NCBI RefSeq assembly: GCF_001659605.2
Contig: NC_035164.2
Location: forward strand, 18,694,000 to 18,757,999
Length of the DNA stretch: 64,000 nt
DNA from: Manihot esculenta
Taxonomy: Eukaryota; Streptophyta; Magnoliopsida; Malpighiales; Euphorbiaceae
Direction of reading: 5' to 3'
Translations under genes and position numbers: made by a program
The notes under the pieces: generated by a model
The model's input: the letters and a program-made list of their open reading frames with translations, nothing else
Database searches by the model: none
Told to the model about the DNA's origin: nothing
Part shown: in pieces, positions 12,127-23,277 of the stretch
Layout of the letters: each line of letters begins with the position of its first letter
Numbering within the stretch: position 1 is the stretch's first letter

Positions 12127-13517
12127 ACTGGCTGAACAACTGGCTGTACCACACTAGCTGAACAACTGGCTGTACCACACTGCCTGAACTCATCTGCTGG
12201 GATGGTGCAAAAGTCACCTGAGGACAATTCCGAGCAATATGCCCTTCCTGTCCACAGCGAAAACAAGCTGTAGATCCCAACTGACAAACTCCTCCATGTG
12301 GTTTTCCGCATCGTCTGCAGATTGGAGCTGTGCCAGAGCTTGAGCCACTACCTATTCCCAGACCTAACTTGACTTTACTCCAGAACTTACTCTTGGTTCC
12401 TTTTGCTCTATCCCATCTCTTGCTGCCTGAAGTGCCTGCACTGAGGGCCTTAGAACCCGAAGCCTGTGCCTTTGACTGTTTCTGAATATTGGCACTAGCT
12501 TCCATTTTCCTGGCTACGTCCACTATGGTGTGGAAACTCTCCTTTTCTGCTGGAAGAATCAAGGAAGCATACCTGGGATGCAATCTCATAGTATATCTCC
12601 TTGCCTTCTTCTGATCAGTATCATAGGCTTGACCCACGTACTGAAGCAAATCCAGGAACTTATCTGTGAATTCATCAACACTCATCTCATCTGTCTGTCT
12701 CAACTGTTCGAACTCTATCACTTTCATCTCCCGAGAACTGTCAGGAAAAGCCCACCCTGCAAACTCATTGGTGAACTCTCCCCATGACATGCTATTCATT
12801 CTCGGCTCCACATAATTCTTAAACCATTCTCTGGCTTTCTTGCATTTTAATGTGAAACCTGCCATCTCAATGGCTCTCCTATCATCTGCTCCCAATTCAC
12901 TGGTTATCATCTGAACTGCTCTGAGGTAATCAAATGGATCATCTCCCGTGTTGTATTTAGGAGCATCCAATTTCAAGTATTCCGTCATTTGTACTTTACC
13001 TCCAGATGAGCTAGGTTGATGTCTATCAACAACAGGGGCTACTGGTTCTGGTGGTGGTACTGGTTCATTTGGCTCTGGGTGTGCTGCACTTGGATGGGTA
13101 GGGGAGGGTGGATACATAGGATATGGTGGATAGTAAGGAGGATAAGGCATATATGGCATGTAAGAAGGATATGGCACAAAACTAGAGTACTCCGACATAC
13201 GTCCCATCGGATACTCTGGATAGCCAAAACCTGAGGTCTGAGCACCTCCCTGCGACTCTCCCATACCTTCCTCAAATCTGCCTATACCCATGCTGTCATC
13301 TCTAGACTGATCAATCTCCATAGCTTCCCTCCTTTGATCTTTCTCCCCTAGCTGTTCCTCTTCTGCTCTCGTCGACAGACCATCTAGGGTCTATTGACGT
13401 ACCTTCCCTGCTAGATCTCTGCGACCTTGCCCTTGGCAATGCAAGAGGACGAGCAGCTGGTCTCTCATTCTCTGGTGGGACTCTAGTCAATCGAGCTGAT
13501 CGACGAGTTCCTCTCAT
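12077..13517 (-). pseudogene. Element B gag, frameshifted
   Basis: This capsid/nucleocapsid gene has its main frame at 12077-13321 (414 aa). A low-complexity Pro/Tyr/Met region (YMPYPPYYPPYPMYPP) is followed by a gag capsid domain (about residues 110-260, REWFKNYVEPR) and a CCHC knuckle, CFRCGQEGHIARNC. Comparison with element H suggests the true start is ATG at 13515-13517 (MRGTRRSARL). A deletion near 13330 relative to H put that N-terminus in another frame. The end runs into the VVQP repeats caused by the 26-bp tandem copies. Confidence 0.9.
12104..12181 (+). repeat. Three 26-bp tandem copies at the gag-pol junction of B
   Basis: Units at 12104-12129, 12130-12155 and 12156-12181 differ by one base. 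Element H has a single related unit at the same place (about 60285-60310). Two extra 26-bp units add 52 bp, which is not a multiple of three, so they shift the pol frame against gag. Confidence 0.93.
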
Positions 13518-14666
13518 CTTTACTCTCTGGAAACACAACATATAAGATAACACGTTTATGTGATCAACCTATGGCAGAATCATGATGCATGAGATATGCT
13601 AAAACATTCCATTGTGCACGTAAAAAAGTTAAGTTTAGTTCCACTCACCTCTGGCTAACTGGACTGACTCTGCAGGCTCTGAAACTCTGGAGCAGTACTC
13701 ACTGCTGCTCTCTCTGGTTCCTCTGATCTGTACCTATACAGATGGACTCAAATGAGGGACCAAACAAGCTATGCATAACTCTATTAAAGTCCCCAAGAAT
13801 CCCCTTAAACTCACTCTATCAGTCATGTAAAGCATGCAAAAGAAAGCTGGACAGAACACTTTCGGCGGCAGGTTCGGCGGCCGAAAGTCCTCTCCAGAGA
13901 CGAAACTCAAGCACCTTCGGCGGCCGAACTTTCACTTTCGGCTGCCGAACCCTTTCGGGGGCAAGTTTCGGGGGCCAAAACACACTCCAGAGACGAAAGT
14001 CTCTAACCTTCGGCAGCCGAATCCCCTAAACAGAGCCGAACATTCAAAACTCGCGGGGGCAAGCTGTGGCAGCCTAAGCCACCATGCAAGAGGTTCGGCA
14101 GTCGAATGAACCTTCGGCTGCCGAACCTGAGTTCATCCAGAACTCAGCCCCGACGGAAAACAAGCTCCTCCATCCCTTCAATCTCTCAAAACATGCAAAC
14201 TTCAACTCCTCAACACACACATACTCATGTATATGTCCAAAGGGGTCCAAAACTACCTAAAAACCCCAACAAACACATCAAACATAACACATAATCATGC
14301 TTACAAGCTAAACCATCAAAAACACCCTTTGTCACCTAAGCATGCATCTCTACCGAAACCTTCATAAAACTTCTATAAAACATTAAAACATGTTCAAGAT
14401 CTTCACTTACCTCCTGTAGACAAGAAGATGACCGATCTAAACAAAGAAAATGGATCAACTGCTCTTCAAACTCATAAACACTCAAAACTAAGCTTTTTCA
14501 CTTCAAAACCTTCAAAACCTTTGAAAACCAACAAACACTCTGCATGAGCTGCTAAAAGGAAAAGGCTTGCAAATAAATCATGGGAGACGTGGCCAATCTT
14601 CTGGACAGGGTTTGGAGATAACACCTGTCCAAAATGCTGACTAAGGAATGCACAAGAGCTGGCTGG

Positions 14667-16881
14667 TGTAATACCCGGCTCGAATCCGGCACCGGAATTC
14701 CTGTTGTCTGGTGGAATCCGGGGTGTTGGGAGTCTATTTAAGGGTAGGAGTTATGTTTTCTCAGTGTTATGATGTGTTTTATGGTTTTACAGTTCGATCG
14801 TTTTGAGTTGAAATGGACCAAGGCAGAGGAGCCAAGTTCGGCCGCCGAAGGTAAGTTCGACCGCCGAAAATGCCCAATATTCGGCTTCCGAAGGTAAGTT
14901 TCGGCCCCCGAATGTTGCATGATTTTGCATGCGATTCGGCAGCCGAAGCTGAGTTGCTTAGCCAGCAGTTTTGTATCCCTTCGTCTTAGTCAGCATTTTG
15001 GACAGGTGTTAGCACCAGATCATGGCCAGAAGGTGGTCACATCTCCCATGCTTTATCTGCACGCTTTGAGCTACTCAGGCTAAGGGTTTCACAGGTTTTG
15101 AATGGTTTGAAAAAAGCTCCGTTTGTGCGAGTTTGAGAGTTTGAGGAGTGTTGGTCCATTTTCCTTAGTTCAGAGTGTTCAGCTTCTTGTTACAGGAGGT
15201 AAGTAATGCTCTTGAACCTGTTTATGTGTTTTCTGAAGGTTTTATGGAAGTTAAGGGAGAGCGATGCATGGTTAAGTGAGAAGTAGTGGTTTTGATGAGT
15301 TATGCATGTATACATGTTTCTGTGTTATGTTTGAATTGTTGTTTGGGGTTATTAGATAATTTTGGACCCCTGTGATCATATACGTGAGTCTATGTGTGTT
15401 GAGGAGGTGGAGTATATATGGTTTGAGTGGTTGAAGGGAAGGAGAAGATGGTTTGCCGTTGAAGCTGAGTTCTGGATGAACTCAGGTTCGGCAGCCGAAG
15501 GTTCATTCGGCCGCCGAACCTCTTGCATGGTGGCTTAGGCTGCCACAGCTTGCCCCCGCGAGTTTTGCATGTTCGGCTCTGTTTGGGGGATTCGGCCGCC
15601 GAAGGTGCTGCCGAAGGTGCTTGCGTTTCGTCTCTGGAGAGGACATTCGGCCGCCGAACCTGCCGCCGAAAGTGTCCTGTCCAGCTTTCTTTTGCCTGCT
15701 TTGCATGGATAGTTGAGTGAGTTTAAGGGGATTCTTGGGGAGTTTAAGAGAGTTATTTCTACGCTTGTTTGGTCCCTCATTTGAGTCCATCTGTATAGGT
15801 ACAGACCAGAGGAACCAGAGAGAGCAGCAGTGAGTACTGCTCAGAGGTTCAGAGCCTGCAGAGTCAGTCAGTCCAGATAGCCAAAGGTGAGTGGAACTAA
15901 ACTTATGACTTTTAATTGAACCACAAACTGCTTTTAGCATATCTCATGCATCATGTTTATGCCATAGGTTGATTGCATTAGTAGTCACGAATATGTTGCA
16001 TTGCATCGTTATTTGGTGATGTGAGTGAATGCTGAATGATCCAATAGTCTCAGACAGGAAGTCCAGGAGCCTTTGACTACGCCCTGGCAGGTATAGAGAA
16101 GTCCAGGAGCCTTTGACTACGCCCTGGCAGGTATAGAGAAGTCCAGGAGCCTTTGACTACGCCCTGGCAGGTATATAGTAAAGTCCAGGAGCCTTTGACT
16201 ACGCCCTGGCAATGGTAAGTACAGAGGTGTTATATACACATATATCTATATGACAGGAAGACCAGGTGCTCGATTCTACGCCCTGGCACAGAGTTACTGG
16301 GACTATGTGGTGACAGGTTTACTCTTGATGTGGCTTGTCTGTGATATGGTGCATTCCATGAGATCATATTTTACTGAGATGTTTTACTGTTCTACTCACT
16401 GGGCTATAGAGCTCATCCCACTCCCTTAACCCCAGTTTTGCAGGTTCAGTGTACAGTGTACAGGGACAGTCCAGCAGAGGACAGGAAAAGTAAAGAGATC
16501 TGTAATAGCTTAGAGTGGACATGTAATATTAAAGAGATGTAATAGTTGTTGACCTAGTAATGTATGTGTTGTACATGATCTGTATATGTATATATGTTTT
16601 CCTGTATGTGAAAACCAGGCTTAACAGGTATGAGTTAACCCATCTAGAGCAAGCTCTAGTCAGGGATACAGAGTACAGAGTACATGAGTACAGAGTACAG
16701 AGATAGTGCATGCACAGGTTAAGCCTTGGTTCAGAAAAGAGTTTTATTTTCACAGAAAATGTATGATCATGTATGAGTTGTACAGGTACTCAGAGAGTAT
16801 AGCAGGCTTGCTACGGGTTCTGGCGGCCTTAAGCCGACCTGAATCCTAGCGCCGGTGACGGTCCTTTTTGGGGTCGTTACA
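14667..16881 (+). mobile_element. Solo LTR C, + orientation
   Basis: This 2215-bp LTR runs from TGTAATACCCGG to GGGTCGTTACA, the reverse complement of the A/B orientation. It is flanked by GCTGG (14662-14666) and GATGG (16882-16886), a target duplication with one later change. The uninterrupted sequence GGCTGGCCAACTC is seen in the sister LTR near 8180. It carries palindromes at about 14838-14946 and 15485-15675 and a four-unit hairpin minisatellite at 16061-16219. Confidence 0.92.
16061..16219 (+). repeat. 40-bp hairpin minisatellite in solo LTR C
   Basis: There are four tandem units, the first two perfect (16061-16100 and 16101-16140), then 16141-16182 and a shorter last unit. Each unit contains CCAGGAG...CGCCCTGG, arms able to pair as a small stem. 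Related LTRs carry 2-4 units of the same or a diverged motif. Confidence 0.92.
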
Positions 16882-17542
16882 GATGGCCAACTCAGCTTCG
16901 GCTGCCGAATCGCATGCAAAACCATGCAACATTCGGGGGCCGAACCTGAACTTCGGAAGCCGAACATTGGGCACTTTCGGCGGCCGAACTTACCTTCGGC
17001 AGCCGAACGTGGCAAAAGTCCCGTAGGCTTTTCTCTTCAAACTCAACTCAGTTTAACTTTAAAACCTGAAAACATATCACCTACTAAAGAAAAACATAAA
17101 TCCTACCTTTCTATAGCATTCCTACACCCCGGATTCCACCGAACGACAGGAATTTCGGTGTCGGATTCTAACCGGGTATTACAAAAAGCTTCAGAAGGAC
17201 AGGGTCTCACCTCAGAAAGTGAAAGAAAACGGCAAGAGTTATCCTTTCAACCGACTGAGGGCCTTTTATAGGTGGCTGGCCAGACCAACTTCGGCGGCCA
17301 CACGTGAAACCGAAAGCCATGCATGTTCGGCGGCCGAAAGTCACCTTCGGTGGTCGAACTTGGCTTTTCTGCCTTGGTTCATTTCTCTCAAAAACTCATT
17401 TCTTTTTAACATTAAAATATTAAAACATACTATATTATTTTAGAAAACCATAAATCTTACCCTTCTAGATAATCCCGACATCCTGGATTCCACCGGACGA
17501 TAGGAATTCCGATGTCAGACTCTAGCCGGGTATTACAATGAT

Positions 17543-18730
17543 GGCCTTTACATCCTTAATCTAGATGATTCTAGAGACAATAATATCTATAGCATAATTT
17601 CTAAGTGAACTAAGCCATTTAAAATGAGTTAAAACCAATATATTTATGGAATTGCCGCCTTAGCCATATAAATGAGAAACATATATCTAAGCTCCATCAT
17701 GATGGTTTGTTAGATTCATTTGATTTTGAATCATTTGAAAATTGTGAGTCTTGTTTACTTGATAAAATAACAAAGGACCCTTTTACTGGACATGGTGGAA
17801 GGGCTAATGACTTGTTGGGCTTAGTATATATAGATGTATGTGACCCATTAAGCATTAATGCTAGTGGAGGATATGAGTATTTTATTACTTTTACTGATGA
17901 TTTCAGTAGGTATGGCTATACCTAATGAAATATAAGCATGGATCTTTTGAAATGTTTAGAACTTTTCAAAATAAAGTACAAAATTAACTTGTTAAAACTA
18001 TTAAGATTCTTTGATATGATAAAGATGGTGAATATTTGAGCCAAAAGTTTGATGAGCATCTTAGAAACTGTGGAATTGTCTCACAATTGACTCCTCCAGG
18101 AACTCCACAGTGGAATCGCGTTTCTAAAAGGACAAATCAAACTTTATTAGATATGGTTCGATCTATGATAAGTCAAACATACCTTCCTTTATTGGTTTAG
18201 GGTTATGCCTTGTAAATAACTGCATTTATTTTAAACCGTGTACTATCTAAAGTGGTTGAAAAGACACCATATAAGTTATGGACTGGTAAAATACTAAGTT
18301 TATCTTTTCTTATGATTTGGCGCTATGAAGCTTAGGTAAAAAGATCAATTTTAGATAAGTTAGCTCCAAAATCTATTAAATGCAATTTTGTGGAGTATCC
18401 TGAGAAAACTAAAGGATATAATTTTTATATTCCCTCAAAGAATAAAGTGTTTGTTGCTCGAAATAGAACCTTTTTGCAAAAGGAATTTATCTCTAAAAGA
18501 ACCAGTGGGAGTACACTACATTAAGGAAACTCGAGGACCACAAGAAAGCATTAAGCCGCCAGTAGAACTACTTTCAGAACCACAAACAGTTGTGAAATCT
18601 AAAAGTGTGACACAAATCCCTCGCAGATCTGATAGGTCATATCATAGCCTAAGAGATATGGATTTCTTATGACTGACAGTCGTGAAATTTTGCTCATGGA
18701 TCAATATGAGCCCACAACCTATCAAGAAGT
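17543..18730 (+). pseudogene. copia integrase, broken
   Basis: Directly after the ATGAT duplication the copia frame resumes as GLYILNLDD. An HHCC zinc-binding region follows (LSHINEKHISKLHHDG...CESC), then an integrase core start with YIDVCDPLS and YFITFTDDFSRYGY (17707-17925). Next come GTPQWN and LDMVRSMISQTYLPL near 18090-18200, and the pol linker (VFVARN, KEFISKRTSG) to about 18670. Integrase would insert the cDNA into the chromosome. Many stops and frame changes interrupt it, for example after SRYGYT at 17923. Confidence 0.87.
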
Positions 18731-18734
18731 TGTG

Positions 18735-19387
18735 TTAGATCTAGATTCTGAGAAATGACTTAGAGCTATGAAATCTGAGATGCAGTCCATGTTTGATAAC
18801 CAAGTTTGGTCCTTAATTGATCCTCTAGAGGGTATTAAGACCATTGGTTACAAATTGGGTTTTAAGAAGAAAATTGACATGGATGGAAATGTGCATACCT
18901 ATAAAATAAGGCTTATTGCAAAAGGTTTCAGACAAACTTATGGTATAGACTATAATGAAAAATTTTCACTAGTTGCTATGCTTAAGTCCGTTAGAATTCT
19001 CATTGCCATTGTTGCATATTATTATTATGAGATATGGCAAACAGATGTCAAAATAGCTTTTCTTAATGAAAACAAGGATGTGTACATGACACATTTGGAG
19101 GGTTTTATAAATCTTGAGAATTCTGAAAAGATTTGCAAGCTTCAAATATTAATTTCTGGATTGAAGCAAGCTTCTTAGAGCTGAAATCTTCATTTTGATG
19201 AAACAATCAGGGACTTTGGATTCATTAAGAATAAAGATGAACTATGTGTTTACAAGATAGTTAGTAGGAGTGTAGTTGTATTTTTGGTCCTATATTTGGA
19301 TGGCATTTTGCTCATTGGAAATGATATCCCTACCTTGCAAAAGGTTAAGACTTGGTTGGGGAATTCATTCTCAATGAAGGACTTAGG
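18735..19387 (+). pseudogene. copia reverse transcriptase, first part
   Basis: RVT_2-type sequence: WSLIDPLEGIKTIG, KARLIAKGF-like IRLIAKGFRQTYGIDY, and the first catalytic Asp region QTDVKIAFLNENKDVYM (frame 18768-19178). The YVDD box is YLDG (about 19293-19304), so the second aspartate is gone. The frame breaks after SGLKQAS at 19178 and continues to KDLG at 19387, where solo LTR D is inserted. It resumes at 21631. Confidence 0.88.
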
Positions 19388-21625
19388 TGTAACGACCCGA
19401 AAATCGGACCGCTACCGGCGCTAGGATCCGGGTCGACTTAAGGCCGTCGGGACCCGTAGCAAGCCTGACATAAAACCTGTAAACCTGTATAATCCCATAC
19501 ATGATCAACAATATGCATAATAATTTAAAACTTTTCTTTCCTTTGAACATCAACCAAACTCAACCTGTGCATAACATTAACATAACTTTGATCCCTCTGT
19601 GGGACCTCATCTGTGCCCTCAATGGGTAACATACATCTGTTGAGTTGGTTTGCATAAACATTAACAAAATCTCTAAGATCATGCATAAAAGGGATACAAC
19701 AATCTATGGTCAAGCACATACTAACATCCATAAAACTCGTTACATAATTACACTGTACTTTTACATTACAATTTGATCATGTCCATTGCTAGCTATTACA
19801 TAAGCATGACTTCTTTATTCTATCCGGACTCCCGCACTATATCCTGTACCTGTAAGCCTGGGGGAAAAGGGAGAGGGGTGAGCTAAAAGCCCAGTGAGTA
19901 GAGCTAGTAAAACACATTAACACTATGCTCAAATGGAATGCATCATAACACAAACAATTCACATAAGGGTTGGGTGAACTCGTCACCAATTAGTCCAAGT
20001 TAACTCTGTGCCAGGCCTGTAGAATGGGGTCCTGGTCTTTCCTGTCAGAACATACATTACTTACCATTTTCCCAGGGCCTCCTCTGGCTCCTGGTCTTCA
20101 AGTCCCATAACCGTACCTTACTCTGTGCCAGGCCTGTAGACTGGGGCCTGGACTTGCTTACTCTGTGCCAGGCCTGTAGCATGGGGCCTGGTCTTCCTGT
20201 CTTGGACTAATTGGGTCATCCAACATTCACCCACAACAACAACAATTTATGCAATGCGGCATATTCGTGAAACTAATGCAATCATCCTATTACATAATCA
20301 TGATGCATGAAACATGGTAAAACATTTAATTTAAAAGATTTGGTTTTAGTTCCACTCACCTCTGGCTGACTCTGACAACACCGCAGCTGAACTCACTGCT
20401 GGGGTCCGCGGTTCCTCGGGTCCGAACCTACACAGGTGGACTCAAATGAGGGACCAAAAATACCTGAACATAACTATAAACTACTCCTCAAAAACCCCCT
20501 AAAACATCCTGAAAACATCACAGAAAATATGCATGAAATGGCTGAACAGGGCACTTTCGGCGGCACCTTCGGCGGCCGAAAGTCCTGGACAGAGACGAAA
20601 CTCAGGCAGGTTCGGCGGCACCTTCGGCGGCCAAAAATCCCAGACAGAGACGAAAGTCTCTTTTCGGGGGCAACTTCGGCAGCCGAAAGGCCTGCCTCCC
20701 CAGCCATGTTCGGCGGCCGAAAGTACCTTCGGCTGCCGAACCTGGTTTCTGCCAAAGGGCAGAAACTTGGCTCCCTTAGCACATTTCGCCTCCAAACCTT
20801 CCAAACATGCATATTTTTCAACCAAAGCATGCATACAAGTTCCTAGGGGCCTCAAACAAACATATACCCCATCTACAACACTTCAAACATACTCAAACAA
20901 CACACATTGTTCAAAACATCAATATATACCCATAACTCAACATATACCCTAGCATGCATTTCTACCCTTAGATCTTGCATAAAACTCATTTAGAACACAT
21001 AATAAGGGTGGATCCGAGCTTACCTCTTGAAGAAATGAGAGGGAAGACGATCCTAGCTTGGAGATGAAGAGATTGAGCTCCTTGAACCTCCAAGCACCCA
21101 AAACTTGCTCTTTGCTCACAAATCTTCAAAATAGAAGTTAAAACTCATGAAAACCATGAAAGATCTAGGGAAAACACTCAAGATTGAGGGAGGAGCGGCG
21201 GAGACTCACCTTGGCCGACAATGGGAGAGAAAAAGCTCGCCCGTGCGGACCAAAGGGACCCTTTTATATGTGGCTGGCCAGGCCACGTTCGGGGGCCGAA
21301 TGTGCCTCCGTATCCATGCAATGTTCGGCGGCCGAACATGAGGTTCGGCGGCCGAACCTTGACTTCCCTCACTCATGCTTTCGGGGGCCTAACGTGCCTC
21401 CAAAACGCATGCATGTTCGGCGGCCGAACCTGACTTTCGGCGGCCGAACCTGGGTTTTCCTCCAACGCTATTTTCATGTAAAAACTCATTTAATTCACAC
21501 TTAAAATCATTTAAAACATAAAAACATTTCATAAAAACATGACTCTACCCTTCTAGAGGTCTCCGACATCCGAGATTCCACCGGACGGTAGGAATTCCGA
21601 TACCGGAGTTTAGCCGGGTATTACA
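19388..21625 (-). mobile_element. Solo LTR D, second LTR subfamily
   Basis: This 2238-bp LTR runs from TGTAACGACCCG to GCCGGGTATTACA and is flanked by a perfect TTAGG duplication (19383-19387 and 21626-21630). Its ends match solo LTRs F and G (GCTACCGGCGC, GGACCG) better than A/B/H, defining a second subfamily. Palindromes lie at about 20555-20745 and 21285-21455. Minus-strand TATAAAAG is at 21261-21268. The copia frame reads across the empty site. Confidence 0.94.
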
Positions 21626-21630
21626 TTAGG

Positions 21631-21877
21631 TGAGGCTGCTTATATCCTTAGTATTAAAATCTATAGGAATAGATCCAAAAGGATAATAGGTTTGAGTCAA
21701 AGTACATACATAGAAAAAGTGTTGAAGAGGTAACATGCATGATTCTAAAAGGGGATTCTTGCCTATGTCTCATGGCATTCATCTCAGCCAGAATAATTAT
21801 CCTTTGACATTTGATGAGTGAGAGAGAATGAATAAGATTTCTTATGCTTTTGCTATAGGATCTATCATGAATGTTAT
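21631..21877 (+). pseudogene. copia reverse transcriptase, second part
   Basis: Continues the copia RT from 19387: EAAYILSIKIYRNRSKRIIGLSQ, then the YAFAIGSIM block at about 21840-21870. A stop interrupts the frame near 21732. It ends where element E is inserted. The family motif then continues at 32488 with AMLCTKPDVSYA. Confidence 0.88.
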
Positions 21878-23277
21878 TGATAGCGGTTATCAAAGCCGTA
21901 AAAAATAAACCTATTATCAATCAATAAATAACTTATAGATAGTGGCAATAGGGTCGAACCACAGGGATTTGACACTAAGGATATTCCTAACAATGACTTG
22001 GGCAATTAAATAATAAAAGTAAAATAAAAAAAGGGGGGTTTGTTTTGATGATGGTAGACTAAAATTAAACTGAGTAAAAGGAAGCAATAATTAAAAAGAT
22101 GAGTAATTCAATGGAAAATGGACTCTAGTTAAAGTATGGATCTATTTCAGTTTTAGAATTGATCATTGATTCTTTAATACTACTATTTATTTCAATAAAG
22201 AAGTTTAGGTTGTGGAAGATGCTTCTCACAACCAAATTCCTCCTTAGTTTTAGTTTGATTAGAAAACGTTCGCTAATCAAACACTAGTTAACAAGTAGCC
22301 AAGGAACGTCCTTGCGGTTTTTCACTTTTCAATTGTTAACTGCATTAAGGCTTAGAGAAACCTAATTCTAACCTTGTCAACCACGTGGTCAAGTTTAGAT
22401 CATGCAACTAATTGTACTTGTGTTCAAATAATCTAAGCAATTACAAACCCAAATTATTTAAACTAACAATATATCACTCATGCAATTAAAAGCAACAGGC
22501 ATTAATTGATTCTAAAAGCAAGGTAATAATAACATGAAGATCGAGTTGCATAAATATTGAAAACTAGAAGTTTAAAAATGGAGTTTTAAATCTCCCAATT
22601 CATAGTAAAACTGAAATTTTCCAACTTCAACTAGAGAAGAAGATGTTTAACCACTCATGATGGATAAAAATACACAAAAAAAAGAAGAAAAGTAAAGAGG
22701 GAGAGCTGCCGAAATTCTGGATAGAATCTGATTTTTTTTGCTGGTTCGATGCTGTCCCTCTTTATAGGTGAGGAGTCCTAATCCAAATAGGATTTGGAAT
22801 CCTAATTTGACTTGGTCTTTTGTAGTCTTTTATTCCTTCTTTGCCTTTGTATTCAATCATGAATAAATCTTCTTTTGGAGAAAGTCTTCCTTTGGAGTGA
22901 CTCTTGGAGTTTTCATAGGATTGGTCTTGAGGTGTTTGAAATAGGATAGGACTCCAATACTTTTTAAATTTTGAATTTCCTTTTTCCTGCGCTGCTGGAC
23001 TCTTCTGCGTCAGTTTGATTTGGGCAGTTGATTTCCCAAATCGCTTGCCCAGATCGTTTCTGCAAGTCATTCCCAGTTTTCTGCTTTAGCTTTCTGCAAG
23101 TGATTTGGCCAAATCACTTTGACCCAATCGATTTCCAGCTTTTTTTGTAATTTTTCTCCAAGTTTCCAGTTTTCTCCTTTTCTACAAAAATATCATAAAA
23201 ACATAGATTAAACTAGAAAAATGTGTATTTAAACAATAATAAAGATAATAAAAATATGGCTAAATTATGCTTGATCA
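21878..23277 (-). repeat. Element E 3' LTR
   Basis: This 1400-bp LTR matches 29459-29800 plus 31373-32485 nearly end to end. It carries the AAGTGATTTGGCCAAATCACTT-type palindrome near 23098-23120 and GATTTGGGCAGTTGATTT nearby. The frame at 22762-23070 is an LTR-internal accident. Confidence 0.9.

Larger units (their letters stand above)
6202..17183 (-). mobile_element. Ty3/gypsy chromovirus-type element B, defective
   Basis: B is inserted in solo LTR A with perfect target duplication AAAAG (6197-6201 and 17184-17188). Coding is on the minus strand: 3' LTR 6202-8482, polypurine tract 8483-8496, pol 8560-12126, gag 12077-13517, and a truncated 5' LTR 13561-17183 that is itself split by solo LTR C. 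The domain order protease-RT-RNase H-integrase is that of Ty3/gypsy. The C-terminal block resembles Del/Tekay chromoviruses (inference). It lacks its primer site and the R-U5 part of the 5' LTR, gag and pol are out of frame, and the RT active site is mutated. Confidence 0.93.
13561..17183 (-). repeat. Element B 5' LTR, truncated and interrupted
   Basis: The sequences 13561-14666 and 16887-17183 match the 3' LTR from about 7085 to 8482. About 880 bp of the LTR (its R-U5 side), the primer site and the leader are missing. The deletion joins gag-upstream DNA directly to mid-LTR near 13560. Solo LTR C lies between the two halves. Without R-U5 and the primer site B cannot start its own reverse transcription. 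Confidence 0.9.
4299..17537 (-). mobile_element. Solo LTR A of the palindrome-rich gypsy family, split by element B
   Basis: On the + strand it starts TGTAACGACCCC and ends CCGGGTATTACA. Its family's coding strand is minus, as in B and H. ATGAT is present on both sides (4294-4298 and 17538-17542), a perfect 5-bp target duplication in the copia pol. Only LTR sequence belongs to A (4299-6201 and 17189-17537, about 2.25 kb), so A is a solo LTR left by LTR-LTR recombination. Palindromes of the GCCGAA/TTCGGC type lie at about 5490-5760. Minus-strand TATAAAAG lies at 17263-17270, with a CACGTG G-box at 17301-17306. Confidence 0.93.

Noticed and set aside
12104..12181. Programmed gag-pol frameshift site in element B
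   Set aside because: Element H has gag and pol in one frame, and the shift in B is explained by two extra 26-bp units.
16061..16219. CRISPR-like tandem repeats
   Set aside because: Units are directly adjacent with no unique spacers and lie in a plant retrotransposon LTR. They are a minisatellite.
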